A stretch of 64,000 nucleotides of DNA from Epiperipatus broadwayi (lineage: Eukaryota > Onychophora > Udeonychophora > Euonychophora > Peripatidae), in the NCBI GenBank assembly GCA_028023455.1, contig JAQFVV010000013.1:4838001-4902000 (forward strand), given 5' to 3'. The notes under the pieces are model-generated. The model was not told the DNA's origin. It saw only the letters and a program-made list of their open reading frames with translations, and did no database searches. Both the position numbers and the translations under genes were made by a program. Numbering within the stretch: the first letter of the stretch is position 1; the number at the start of each line of letters is the position of its first letter. This document shows positions 20,975-34,700 of this stretch, one piece after another.

Positions 20975-23807
20975 CTTAATATTTTTTTCCATTTGTTTTG
21001 TTTATTTTATGGAGTCTATTTCAGTATTTAAGACACTATAGAATAAATTCTTGAATATTTAGAAACATTAAGTTTTTCAACTTTTTTAGCTGTTTTATAT
21101 TTTAAATTATTTAGATCATATTTTTTTACCTTTCTAGAGAGACAGATATTTCATGAGAGAGAATTTTCATTTAACAGGAATATGTGCAGGTATACTTTTA
21201 ATGCAGGTTAAACACAATTCAGAAATGATAATTCAAGTTTCATCATATTACCACGTTTTGAACAGATAATTAATCAAGTTTACATTGTATTGGGGTGCTT
21301 CATCTTGATCATTTCACAATATTGATTTTTATTCATAACTTGGCTGCTAAATAAAAATACAATTTGAAGTTTTTATGAGCAGCTAATGACAGCTGTTAAA
21401 CATATGACAGACTGAAGATGCTGCAGAGAGCATGAACCTTTAATAAAATTGTACTTATACTTTTTATTTAAACTGTCCATTGTTTAAAAAAAAAAAATTA
21501 CATTTTATTCCCTTTCTAATAATTTTTTTAGTTAATTTTATTACTTACAATAGCAAAAATATTTATTACAATGCAAAAATCTTTTATATAATCTTGATAT
21601 TTTTAAGAAATAGAACTTGAATTTTTTTTTTATCATATTTTAATTTCAAACTTTAAATAATTGATTTTTAAACTTTGAAAAGTTAAATTTAGAAAGACTA
21701 CAAGCAAATTTCAAATCAGTGAACTAAAAGACATCTTTTTCTTTTTAAACTTGTTTGTCTAATCTTTTTTTTTTATTATCATTTTTATTAAAATTGTTAC
21801 CCCAAAAGTAACCAGCATTTAACCACTCTTATGGTCAATTATTTATCTTGCTTTGCAACTGATATAACAATAATAATTGATTTAAATTGACAGAAAGAGT
21901 CTTATACATATTCTTATTACTTGTAGATATTAATCATTATACTAAATCTTTGAATGGAAAATAGTTTATTATCATTAACTAACTTTCATGGTATAATCTT
22001 TATTGTACTAGTGTAATAGTCAAATCATTTTGCAAATAGATCTGAATATTTTTAGTAGTGTAAAATTAGTTATAAATGTTTCTTTTGATGATTTTTCATT
22101 AAATGAAAACATTTAAGTGTCCTCTACTAGTTTATTATGTGTGAGATGCTTTATATAATAACCAAATTTTGAATTATGTACTATGATAATACCAAGGCTC
22201 ACAGAACTGATTTTTAAGGATACATTTTTTATCAGTTAAGCAAATCTTAATTTCACTAATTGTAAATTAGAGTCGTCTTAAATATTATTTATATTAAGTA
22301 AAATTCATTTGATAATTATAAATTTTATAAATATTTTTTACACACACACACATATATATATATATTAATAAGAAAATGAAATTAATTATAATTTCTATCC
22401 ATCCAGAATAAAATTATATATAAGCTTGTTAACTACAAAAATCATAATATTTACTAATAGTATGTGTGTTTTGTCTTTCACACTTTAAAATAAAGCAAGT
22501 GAAATCTGCTTAATATAAATAGCATTCAAGTCTAGTCTACATCTGGCGTTAGTGATATTGGAGTTTAGTATATATGAGCAAGAATGTTTCTTTGTAAACG
22601 ATCCTGTAAGCCTTGCATTGTTAAAGAACATAATGAGTTAAATAGATGATTTTAAATGCTCTCACTCATTGCACAATATATTACAAAATATAGCCTTGTA
22701 ATATATGAATTAAATAAATTGACTATGTTATATGAATTATTAAAAATATTTGTTTGTTTTTTCCATTTAATATAACACATGTTTTAATTGGTGATTAGAC
22801 TTTAAAGTTATTTATTTTGATCATGAACAAAACTATCAAGATTTTTTTACACTTATTACATAATATGAAAATTTTCTAAACCTTACAATAATTTTTTATG
22901 TAGAAATTGTTACTAATATATTCCTGATTAAGGATTTTTTTTATTGGGTTATTATTCTAAGTAGTACTAATAATTGAGTTTTAAAGTTGGATACTACTTT
23001 TATATAGTTAACTTAAATAAACATATCCTGTCCCATGACTAAGGACTAAATTGTGAGATCATTAAACCAATTATACTTAATTTCAAATTATATTTTAATA
23101 ATTTGATAATTTTGGATTACTTATCCCTTAGGGAAATTTTTCCAGTTCAATTTTACATTTATTTATTAGACAAAATTAAGATTTCAAATAAATACAAGTA
23201 TTAGTTTAAAAGTATATTTATTAATTAGTAAAGATTTAAATAGTATGAAATTAATCAACTTTTAAAATCCATTTGTCTATTACTTTAGTTTATTTGAAAT
23301 ATATTTTGAATTATTTATTGTGTAGTAAATTGTTAATATAAAATGACGAATAAAACATTTATATGAAGTTTTTCACAGAAACAATATGTATTAAAGAAAT
23401 TTATCTAGCAGATATTAATATGTAGATAAAATATATAATAAAAACCATAAAAGATATATTTATTTTCTGTAAATAATATAAAAAGATCAAAATATTAACT
23501 GTTAAATATTAAATCTATTATAATAGCTGCTAATTCTTTATAAAAATATTTTTCAATATTAAGTTTTATGTGATAAGTAATATTTATAGAAAATAAATCG
23601 TATAATAGAAAATGGGTATATTAATACGTTTTTTATTATTCAAATTGCTACCAGAAGCACAGTTATTCATTTCTCTAACACTTCGGATTCGAAATTGCTG
23701 TTTGCAAAATATTTATAGAACTTAAAATTTTATTTACCAGAGCCTGTTTCTATATATTTTTTAAATTTTTTTTTTTTTCTAAATATCTGTATTTTTTTAT
23801 TTTATAG
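20975..23807 (+). other. ATG4 intron, AT-rich, no gene
   Basis: Very AT-rich sequence ending in a T-rich polypyrimidine tract and TTTATAG acceptor. Only microsatellites (CA/TA near 22340) stand out. Confidence 0.6.
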
Positions 23808-23864
23808 GGTTTTTTCTGTGAAAGTGAAGCTGATTTTGATAGCCTGTGTATTCATATTAATAAG
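23808..23864 (+). CDS. ATG4B: ATG4B-type protease, 19-codon exon
   Basis: A 57-nt exon between TTTATAG and GTAGAA, phase 0 at both ends, encoding GFFCESEADFDSLCIHINK. It continues the LDPSVAI stretch of the previous exon into the conserved (V/L)GF(F/Y)C...DF....C..(I/V)(K/N)K block that forms the last helix region of the ATG4 peptidase fold. The next intron is only 78 nt. Confidence 0.93.
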
Positions 23865-23942
23865 GTAGAATATTATGTGTTCATTGTAAATAAATTTTTA
23901 TTGAGAAATTATCAACTGAATATTTAATTTTTTTCCTTTTAG

Positions 23943-24048
23943 TTAATAATACAGCCAGATAAGCAACCATTATTTGAGTTGTGCAAATCAAGACCTTCCC
24001 ATTGGCCCCCACCTGAAGAACTTCAACAAAATTCATATTTACCTCCTG
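23943..24048 (+). CDS. ATG4B: ATG4B-type protease, penultimate exon
   Basis: A 106-nt exon after TCCTTTTAG, starting in phase 0 and ending one base into a codon (donor G|GTAGGT). It encodes LIIQPDKQPLFELCKSRPSH and then WPPPEELQQNSYLPP. The PLFEL...RP.HW.PP segment is the conserved C-terminal extension of ATG4A/B proteins. A second GT four bases downstream was rejected because joining there brings an early stop in the last exon. Confidence 0.92.
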
Positions 24049-27000
24049 GTAGGTAATTGATTATTGATAATAAAGTAATGATCTTACATGGTAATTTGTT
24101 TGCTAAATTAGTAGTTTGATTTTTTAAACAAATCCGTATGTATAAAAAAGCTGTGCTGTAATTCATGTAAAATTGCAGAGTTAGCATGTTTTATAGATAG
24201 ACATATTTGTAATTTACATATTAGTTTGTTTAGTCATCACAGAATAACTCTAGTGTATTATTATCATCATCAACATTATACTTGTTTGCAAATAGCTTCC
24301 GATAATAATGATTACTGTTGAAACAATTGAATGATTTTTGAAACATATAAAAAGAATAAATCATAATTATGTTCATCATTCTGAAATTCAAAGACAGAAA
24401 TTAAAGCAGATTCTTATTTGCAAATATTGATGTTTCATATATACGATATCTCCCAAAATGCATAACATATCTAAATTATAAAGAATTCATCAAAATGTAG
24501 AAACTTGTCTGAGGATATTGGATGGGGAAAAACACTGGATAGAGATTATGATGCACAATCTTCTATCATCTATTGGTTACTTGAGTTTGCATTAGGTGGC
24601 TACTGTCTAACAATTTGTGTAAGCATAAAAAATAGTTTAATATCAATCCTAGCTAAAGGTAACTATAGTTATTAAAAAATCAGACACCAAAATATATAAG
24701 TACTGAACTGGATTCAGGGTAAAAGTTTGGATTGAAATCATTGTATTTTCAGATTGGGCTGATATCTTTATGATTAACCAAAAAGGTAAAAGGTGGGAGC
24801 TGAAGGGTGCATTAGATCCCGAGATCCAGATGCACTACTTTCAGATCCAAGGCTCCTCATTGATGAAACCCATAAGTTAGAAACTAATCTGGGGATATTG
24901 GATAGAAAAACACTGGGTAATGATTTTATCATAATCACTAGAACTTGCACTAGATGACACTATTTTAATAAAAAATTTTGCTACTGTTTTAACAGCTTGT
25001 GTAATCATTAAAAGAAGGCGATCATATAATATTCTAGTGGCTTAATTCATTATAATGTGAAAGTTTTAATGTTAGAGAAATTCAGAATGGATATGCTGTT
25101 ATTGTTAGTGTTCTTATAAAAATTGATGATGGAAGAAGGAGAATGGAAAATATGAACATTTTGAACTATAAAATTGATATTAAATTCACTGGTCTCCAAA
25201 GTATACTATATAAGTAATCTAGGCCAGATTGAGTATAGCTGGAATACTTCAGTATTTGATCTCAAATGACGGAACAGGTACTGAAACTAGTTTTCACACC
25301 TTTTAAGAAATGGATAGAGGTAAAGGGATTATGTTGAGTACTAAAAAATACCAAAGCTCTTCTTCATTTACTTGATACCTAATCTATGCAAGTATTGTGT
25401 AATATACAATTGGACTAATAATCTAGTGCATTGTCTACAGTAGTTTCATCTAGCAAAATGCTTTCAATGCTAGGATTTTTTTTTAATTATCACAGTGGTA
25501 GACATCTTTGATTTAAAGTTTTATTCTAACATCTAAATATATATACATCTTTACCCCGTTTAGCGAGAGCAATTGGTCCCCAAAACTCATTGTTAATCAA
25601 GAATATCGTATGCAGAATAAACATTTGTAATGGTTGTTTGTAGGGAAAAATTACACTATAAGTTGGGAATATTATATTAAAAAAATAACTTAACGACTAT
25701 ATACAAAAATTTAAAAAATCTTTAAAAACTGTGCTGTATTATGCAGGTATTCACTTAAAATATTTATTTATTTATGTATGATAATACAATTTAAATCTAT
25801 GTACAAACAAAAAAAAAATACTTAGTTTAAAATTGTTACTTCCTGTGACCCATTCACCAATCATCATTACCCAGCTTGGTTTCCAAGCTCAAAGGTTTTC
25901 TTGCTTTTTTTCATTTTCATATTAGTTGCTAAGATGACTTTAAACAGAATATGTGTTTTCACTATCCAAAAAGTACAGCAAAATAGACTGAGAAAGTGAA
26001 ACTAAACTAGTATCTAACAATTTTTTTGTATTCTTCTGCACAACTGGTTTTCATTACGCTGGGAAAAAATCCATACTGAAGTTTCATTTTTTTAAAATTT
26101 GCACTACAGTATTGTATTATATTATTTATGTGAAATTATTAAAATTAAAAAAAAATTAATATTTAATAACAAATCATTTGATTGACCATAAAGACTTGTT
26201 ATTTATCATTAGTATAACAAAAGGCAAATAAACATAAGATACATTATAAAAAATTAATTGCAATCAATTTAAAAAAAAAAAAATTCAGTATATTGAAAAA
26301 TCAAAAAAAAAATCTAATGCATTCTGAGTTTGTATAGTGTAATTAATGTTTAATGCTTTTGTTACAATGTGTTCTGTGATGATCTAAATAAACAAATACG
26401 ATAGCTGTAGTGAGTTTTCTTGGCATAACATGTCATTGTTTTATCAAGTGTGGTAGCCATGTTTTTGCAACGATTTAGCAATTTGTTGAATAGCGTAATA
26501 TGTTTTGATGGCAGAATTACAGGCTATTTAGTAAAAATTAAAGGCATCTAATCTTATTAACTTTATTTGTATTGTATTTTCATCATATACAATTTATTAT
26601 TAATTGCATAAAATCATCCTAACATTTTTTCCCCCGAAAATGCAATTCAATTACGATGGATGGCAGTTTCAATCTAACTAAAATTAGCATTCGTAAAGAT
26701 TTTAATCCAAAATTGATTGTCTGAAATTTTACCTAATGTTTATACTGTACACAATTTAAAATTAAATATTGACAGTACATATGATTGAATGAAATATATA
26801 TATTTTTCTTTTTTTATACATGTGATAATGTCTCCATTGCTTTGGATATCTGAAAAGAATTATGAGATTATTTAAAATCAAGGAAAGATAGTAAATATTT
26901 TAAATTTACATTTAGAAAATTTTGATATTGCTTGTATAAATCTGAAATTGTTTTACCTTCTTTGCTCCACCCATTTTTTTAGTGGAAATATTTTAGATTA

Positions 27001-29084
27001 GCAATGGTAGAAGTTTTAATATGACAGAAAAATGTTAATTCAAAATTAATTGACTGATTATTTTAGCTATTATATGTACTGTATATTTTTAATTTTTTGC
27101 TGAAACAATTTGCTATTTGTATAGTACTATGTTGATTCAAATTCGTGTATTGAATGAACCTTTTTATTTTTTTGCTTCTGTAGTCATTAACAATGAAAAT
27201 CTTTATTTTGGATATATTATTAATGAAGTACTAATTGTCGCGGAAAAACACTAGATGAAAATTAAATAAAATACTGTATATTCATTTTCATATTATAATC
27301 TTATTATCAAAATGCATGAAAGTCACTATTTTGCTTTTGGATGAGATGACTTTAATAACTGTTCTATGATGTCATCAGTGTTACAAAATGGCCACCAAAA
27401 TTTTTTCTTATTATTTTTTTTATGTTCGTTATAATGAATAATTGGTTGTTAATCAAAATAATGTGCGCAAATTGATGATGACCGCTATTGTGAATCTTTG
27501 CATAAAGGATAAGTGTTAAGCAGGGTAAAGGCATATTTTTAAATGAAATTAAAATTATTCTTACTTTAATAAATTTGCAGAACTAATGAAGTATTTTAGG
27601 ATTAGGATAATTTAATGTCTCTTAGTGACCATAAATTATGCCTAAATTTTGGAAAAAAAAAAAAAAAATTAATTGTAGATCTGAGCTTTAATTTTCATTA
27701 TAATTGGATATTCAAAGGTAGTAGAACATTATATACATTTAAATATTGTGGGAAAGACTAGTCATGTATTGATATAGATTGCAGATAAAGTTGTTCGAAC
27801 AGAAATAAAATTCAATTACAAAAAAAAAAAAATATTGCATCTATTTGTGCTTCATGTTTTTTCATTTTTGTTGCTTTAAATGTGCTGTAATATTCTTATA
27901 TGTCTCCAGCATTTTTTTTATACTTCTTTGTAATACTTAGAACTTTAACAGGATTTTTGGAGTCCTATTTCTCTTAAAAGAAGCATTTCTTTTACATTGA
28001 AAATCCTTTTCTTAAATGTAAAATTATTTCTCAATTCTATAAACAAAGCAAACTTAATCAGTTTAATATTTTGGTTTTACTTGTATTTATTCTCAATTCT
28101 AAATGGCATAATTTAATTTGCATATTTTAAACAGAAAATGACTCCCTTATTATTTTGAATTAATATACCAGTGTGGGTTATGTTGACAAATGATCTATCA
28201 ATTTGTGTCACTATTTCTCTAAAAAATAATTTCACTACTAAATAGAATGTTTTGGGCAAAAATTTGGTTTTCTGCAGATATTGTTATGATGGCCATTCAT
28301 AAAATTTTATACACTTCTGAACAGGCTTAATATTTAGAATGATAGTCATTTGTATAACTTTAAGAAAACAATAAATGTCAGTTTTTGACATTTAACCAAT
28401 TATTAAAGAGATATTTTGGGATACAATGAGCAATGGTAGCAGTAAGAATATTATCATTAATTATATTTTTTAAAGGTCCATTACACTGTTTGTTATATAT
28501 GAATCCCATTGTCTTAACATGTGTTTATAGTACACTTTAAAGATAGTTTGTTAAATTTTACAGCAACTTGTTTTTTTTTTGACTGAGTAGAATTATTTGG
28601 ATTTCTTGTTCAAATTGTCAGTCTCTTAAAATATACTTTTACCACATTGTTATACCTCTATAACTACTATAAATAAAAGCAAAGCTTATTATTAAATTCT
28701 CTTGTTGAATTTCTTGTACAAAAAATTAAAAACAATTTTGAAGAACTTGCATCAGTCTGCTAATCAAAGTTAACAACAAATCTAATAAACAAATGATCAC
28801 AAAATGCTGGATTTATAAGTATTTAGTTTTTAAGAGGTATTTTTATATGCATTGATAATTTAACTTTGATGGAAGTTGTGGCTGATTTTAAAGATAAAAC
28901 AAAGTCTTTTCTTAAGTATTGCTAAATTTATTGATTACATAGATTCAAAGTCATGACTAATGTTAAGCCATAACACTTAAGCTATGGTAATAACATGCAT
29001 TTTGTAAAGATGTATGATGTTAAAGATAAAATGTTTCTGGAATACCATGACTACCAAAGTCCATGTTAGTGTAATTGTAAAAAC
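24049..29084 (+). other. ATG4 intron, AT-rich
   Basis: Start of a 7.7-kb intron. A degenerate direct repeat is seen at about 24500-24610 versus 24870-24975 (GGATATTGGAT, AAAAACACTGG, then TTGCA(T/C)TAG). No gene seen. Confidence 0.5.
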
Positions 29085-29411
29085 AGTTTCTAGATTATAA
29101 CTGAAAATATATAAAAAATCATGTATTTTATTATATAAATATAAAAAGACAAATTTGCAGTGTGCAATTTTTTTTTAATTTTAGCAAATACTAGTACTAT
29201 ATAATCTCTTGGATATATGCAGCTGCTGCCTTTTTGACTGTGGCCCTTATATTTCTTTACTTAATAATTTCTAGTTTGTAACTAAAAATAAATAAAAAAA
29301 TAATGTATTATTATATAAATATAATAAAGGCAAATTTCCAGTTTTTAAATTTTATTTTTTGCATTTCTGCTATATGCGACCTCCATTGCAATTTTTTTGA
29401 CTGTGACTTCT
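29085..29411. repeat. Two-copy diverged tandem duplication, ~185 bp
   Basis: CTAG(A/T)TTATAACTGAAAATA-like sequence followed by a TATATAAATATAA(A/T)AA block, CAAATTT(G/C)CAGT and TTTTTGACTGTG(G/A)C recurs at about 29087 and 29272. It lies in the ATG4 intron. Confidence 0.6.
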
Positions 29412-30299
29412 GCAATATCATTTGAAAATATTAGTAGGACAAATCAAGTCACCCTATCAAGTTATCAATTTCTTATAATCTCCAAAATGACTGTCATCTG
29501 CTTTGATCATTGTGATGATGGAATGCAGCCATACTCATTGTTATCTTATTTCTTTTTTAGTTTGTTAATAAATTGTGATTTTTTTTTTAAAATAAAAATT
29601 GAACATTTAAAAAGTTTTAAAACCCAACCCTTTTTATTTATTTTTAGAAGTTAGAGAGGTTATGATATAGTAGTATTTATTATCAGTATATGTTTATTAC
29701 AAACAACATACTTGTATATGTTTTAGTAAATAATGATTATAAATTGTCAGAATTGAAATATAATTTATTATGATTAATATTTATATATGCAATCAGTCAA
29801 AAGAAGTCACATACCCCCCCCCCCCACAAGTTTATTCAATAGTTTCTTAAGCTGTCAAATCATTGAAAAGGATATCAGATTGATTCCTTTCACAATATAT
29901 ATATATTACAGAAAAAACAGTAACCCTTAAGTGAGTTAAGGTTTGAACACCTGAATCTTCCCAGATATGGTAGTCTTTCTGTGTAAACATGTGATTATAT
30001 AGGAAACCAGATTATCATTTCTAGTTGGATGATTCAAGTATTTTAAACTTTAATTCTCCTGAGGACTGGATGACCCCTTCATCCCACCCAGGAGATATTA
30101 TATATATAGTAAGACAAGTTAGTCATATCTTTTTCACAGGTTCAAAATTTAGTAGATTATGAAGTACATTTTAGGAATATTATGAATTGATTTATTGGTT
30201 ACATATTTACTAGCAGTATAGGTCTTAATCTTTACATATTTATAAATATGTACACACACTTGCAATTATATTGCAATATTTTTTTCATCTAGAATTGCT
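29412..30299 (+). other. ATG4 intron, no gene
   Basis: AT-rich, with a C run at about 29813-29825. The frame at 29397-29654 has no recognisable domain. Confidence 0.4.
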
Positions 30300-30860
30300 A
30301 AATATTTTGAAAAATTCAAACTTTATTTAAACTTTTCAAATACATTTAATTTTTAATAATATTGCACTGGTTAGTATATAACACAACTTTTTAAATGGTA
30401 ATAATGTTTCTGGCCTGACTGTTGACAATACCAACATGGGAATCATACCTTTAAAGTGACTACTCTGTCAAAGGAAAATCATCAGAAATTTTATATATTT
30501 ATCTATGAGAGTTCTCTTGATTTGTCCATTTTTTCTTAAGAACAAAGTTAATGACTGATTTCCAAACATTATGAACTATCACACTGGATTGACTTAATAT
30601 ATTATTTTCTATTGTCATGTGAGCAGCTTCTTTAAATTTTCTTCCTTTTATTGTTTTCTGTATTTCCAATATTTTTTATATGTTCATTGATATACTGGCC
30701 TGCTACTTTATGTACATCCATCTGTTTTTTTCCTTTTTAATCATTATTTTGTACTCTTTTCTCTAATTTCAGATATGTTTTTTCACATTCACAGATGCAA
30801 TTTTTTTTTTTGAACAATTCCAGTATATACAGGTTTGGTTTCCGTGTAGCATAATCGGAA
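30300..30860 (-). repeat. Old Penelope-like element remnant (pLTR plus endonuclease end)
   Basis: 30310-30655 aligns with the pLTR at 1110-1500: TTTATTTAAA..TTCAAATACATT, then GGCCTGACTGTTGACAATACCAACATGGGA, then TATTTATCTATGAG and GTCATGTGAGCAGCTTCTTT. 30780-30860 resembles the adjoining GIY-YIG coding end (TTCACATTCACAGATGCA). The tRNA-like A box is mostly deleted here. The copy is much more diverged than the one at 1-4 kb. Confidence 0.6.
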
Positions 30861-31708
30861 GCTTTTTTATAGATTAATATAGAATCCTTCACATTGTAAA
30901 AGCAAAACTAAAAGAATTTAATATTGAACTCATTCATGGAAAATCTATAAAATTTTACTTGTATGAATGTTTTTGAAAGCATAGTAAAGACTGCTCTTGA
31001 TTATAAAATTATGGGCAAATGCTTATAAAGATAGTGATTATGTCTTTGTTGCTATCTAAATGAACCAGTTTATTTGATATCGACTATCTAAATGAACCAG
31101 TTTATTTGATACTGATAATGGATTGCATTATATTGTTCTTCAGAATAAGATTAACTTGTGGTCTATTAACTTATAGATGATTAAATCTTTTGCCAAACCA
31201 TTCAATAATGGAAATCATTGAAGCCTTTTTTAATGCTTTTTTTCTATTTTTTGTCTCCTAATTTGTTAGATTATGAAATAGGACCATAGATTTTTCTTTG
31301 CTAATGATATGCATCATTTAGATTGATATCTAAATTTCTATGGTACTTTTAGTCATTCTTTCTGTCCGCCATTATTAGCGCCTCTAATTTCTTTTTTCTT
31401 CTTCAGTCATCTGATCATTAATTATACTATTATTATTCTTTTTATTATGCTTATTGATTCTTGATTTGCTATGTGGAAGTATATTGATATTTGTAGAATT
31501 TGCTGTTCTTTGAAGACATTTTCTATAACATATTGCAATACATTTTGTATTATTTTCAAAGAACAGCTGTACTTTTATATTCAGAATTCATCGTTCACAA
31601 ACTTCTTTTTAAAAATGTAACTATTAATTTTGAAAATTTATATATTTTAGTCAATATATATATATATAATTGAATATCATATTCAGAATATATAATTATC
31701 TGTTTTAG
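30861..31708 (+). other. ATG4 intron end with a 32-bp tandem duplication
   Basis: CTATCTAAATGAACCAGTTT plus TATTTGATA is duplicated in tandem at 31052 and 31084 (period 32). The intron ends with CTGTTTTAG at 31708. Parts of 31100-31300 may be further Penelope-like remains. Confidence 0.45.
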
Positions 31709-31770
31709 AATTTACAGTAGTTGATGATCGTAAATATGATACTGATGAAGAGTTTGAATTGCTCGACTGA
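31709..31770 (+). CDS. ATG4B: ATG4B-type protease, last coding exon with LIR motif
   Basis: The exon starts after TGTTTTAG with two bases that complete a Glu codon. It then encodes FTVVDDRKYDTDEEFELLD and a TGA stop at 31768-31770. The acidic DEEFELL end matches the C-terminal LC3-interacting region of ATG4B-type proteins (acidic residues followed by aromatic-x-x-Leu/Ile/Val; here Phe-Glu-Leu-Leu at 31753-31764). This motif helps the protease bind ATG8 family proteins. The 3' UTR follows. Confidence 0.92.
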
Positions 31771-34700
31771 TGACATTGAATTGTAACAAGTGCTTTAGCT
31801 TACATCTTTCAATCAGCAGGTGGCGCCATCATCAGCTTTTGTAGTAGATTATACAAGAGTCTATTAAGTCAAGAGTCCTCTTTCCATATTTTTGTTACAA
31901 CAATTGTTATCACTGTTTATCTGTTGTGTTCAAATTTAATGTTCAAATCTATTTATAAATTTTATTTCATTTTGATATCAACCAGTTTACAATGTAAATA
32001 TTTTTTTTTTTATTCTGTAAAAGTATAGGCAGACAATATGTTTGTTTTTTTTTAATTTAATTTTAATGTTTGATTTGTTAATTTTACAACCAAAATGTTT
32101 TATTATTAATGTAATTACAGAATACTTTCCTGAAAGTTCCATTAGGAATTTTTAACAGATAAAATATTTATTACGTATAATGATTGTCACGATCAAAGTA
32201 TTTACCTGTTAATTGATACAGGTAATTTCAAATCATATATATATTTTTTAATTACTTATTATTATTATTAGTGTATGTATATATGCTAAATGAAAAGTAC
32301 AATTCTTTTCAGGTCAAAGTGCAAATAGAAAATTAAATATTGCTATTTTATTCTTCACTGGGAATGGCTTCTTAAAATAAGAAGCTTATTTCCATCTTCT
32401 TATCTAAAAAAACTTCATGAAGTAATCATTTAAAAAACTTTAAAAAAAAAATTTTTTTTTAATGTATCTATACATACACAGTGAACATATATGTCTTACA
32501 TGTATTTATCACCTGCATAAACATGTACTATGAAAGCAATTTATAGTTTCGCCCAATATTTTCTAATAGAATATTTTCTTCCTGAGCTGAATATTTGGGG
32601 AAATATATAAATTTTTAAATCGGTAATAATTGATTTAAAAATACATTTAAGTATATGTATGTGTAATTATTATGTATATATATATGAATATAAAGATGTA
32701 ATATGATTGATTTTAAAGACTTATTAGTAAATATATTTTTATGGATGCAAATATAAACATTATTATATTTCTTAATATACATATATATATATATGTAGTT
32801 TTGGATACCTAATTATACTTGTATCTGTGCATAATACTTATATGTCTTTGTGTATATGCTTATGTGCATAATACTTATGCATCTGTGTATATATATATGT
32901 ACATGTATATTCACATTTATATACCAGTATATGTTTATATCATGTATGTGCATATTTTGGTTATACATATAAAAATGTATGCATTTTTTTTTAAAAAACA
33001 AATATATGTATTTAAATATGTGCATGTATAAATAATGCTTATCTCTTCTTTAGCTTTATGTCTTTCTTCATTCCAGTATAGTATTGTTATCTGTGATAAT
33101 TCTAAGGCAATGGGATTGTAATCTAAAATGCTGAATGAATTCCCCCCAATCCTGGCCAGTTTCTAAGCTGTTCTTTCAGAATTGGTCATATTTATATGAT
33201 AATCAGAGCTATATTTTATTAATATCACTGTAAATGAATAAATCATATATACCCTTGGATCAACAGCTCACCAAATTTCAATTTTTTTTTCTTTCTGTCA
33301 TTGTTCTTAATAAATCTAATGAATTATAAAATTGATTTACTTTTTTTAAAAAATAGCAAATAAAAAGAAATGACTCATTTGTATTGCTCTTGTATTTATT
33401 TTTTTATGTTTGATCTGAATATACAATACTGTAGACAGTGATTTTTTCCATCACTAACTTACAGATGACTACATGTAAAATGGATATATTCCAGTCATCA
33501 GAAATTATTCAAATAGACAAATTTTCTAATCTTACCTAGAAAAAAAATGCTTTTCTTATCTGTGTATCCTTTCATCACTTGGAGTTAATTTAACTGTAAG
33601 TGAGCAGAAATGTTCATTAGCTGTATTAGACCACAAGTGCCAAAGAATTGTAAAATGATTCAGTAGTGTTTGGAACCACTAATGTATCATTATTTTTATT
33701 ATTATTGCTAACAAATGCTGTTAACTTTCTCAAAGTATACATGCTAGTTCTAATATTAAAAAAAAAGACACATGTACACAGATACAAATTTTTATTCAAG
33801 ACATTTCAAATTACATAATACTCTGTTTAAAATTGCTGAATTTATTTTATTTACGATTTTTTTTTTGTATCAAAAATTATCACAATAAATATCAGAAAGT
33901 TGTTTCTGTTTTTTTTTTTTTTTTTTTCAGATAATAAAATTCCATTAGAATTTGAGAGAAAATAGTTTTATAGCTAAATAAAAAAGTATAAAATAAATCT
34001 GACATTCTTTTATGTGAAAAATAATTTTTCATTATTGAATTTTTTTTATATTTAAATTCTTCAGAATTAAAATAGATTATATATAGAACCCTTAACAAGA
34101 AAAAGAAGTAAAAGTTTACAAAAACTAAATATTACATGCTTAGGCAAAGATCTTTTATGCAGCTATTAGCTTGTGAATATTAACAACTGTTATGTTATAT
34201 TTAGTGGTATCAATTTTATAAATATTGCAATTAAAAAAAATATATTTTTTTCTCAAAATAATGTAGAAGATATATTCTATCTGGTATTTTATGGACGCAA
34301 TAATTATATATATATTTTGGTGCATAGGTAATTAAAATGACTTCCTATATTATAGATCATTATCTTCATAAATAATAAAAAGGAATTTAAGAACACTCCC
34401 AGGTCCATTCTAAATGATATATATACATCATTCTTTTAAATAAAAAATAAAATATTTCAAAATAACTGTTAATTCATTATAAATTAATCTTCTGTTTAAT
34501 AATAAAAAATAAGTTCGAAAAAACCCATCAAACATTTAATAACAGATGCTATTTAGATCTATTATTCCATTTATAAAAATAAATCAAATTTTCAATTAAT
34601 AACATTCAGTACTGTGTTTTGCTGCGCCCTATCTGAGAAATAAATACGGTATAAACAAACTTTCATTCAATAAATCCTTATAATGATTTTTTTAAAAATA

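Noticed and set aside
22340-22370. CA/TA microsatellite as regulatory element
   Set aside because: Simple repeats like this are scattered throughout the window and nothing ties it to a promoter.
24500-24975. Diverged direct repeat in the ATG4 intron as a mobile element
   Set aside because: Similarity is short and patchy, and no termini or target duplication could be defined.
32813-33031. Two overlapping 70-codon frames on opposite strands
   Set aside because: Both are translations of TA/TG/CA microsatellite DNA in a 3' UTR or intergenic region, with low-complexity I/Y/H/M composition.
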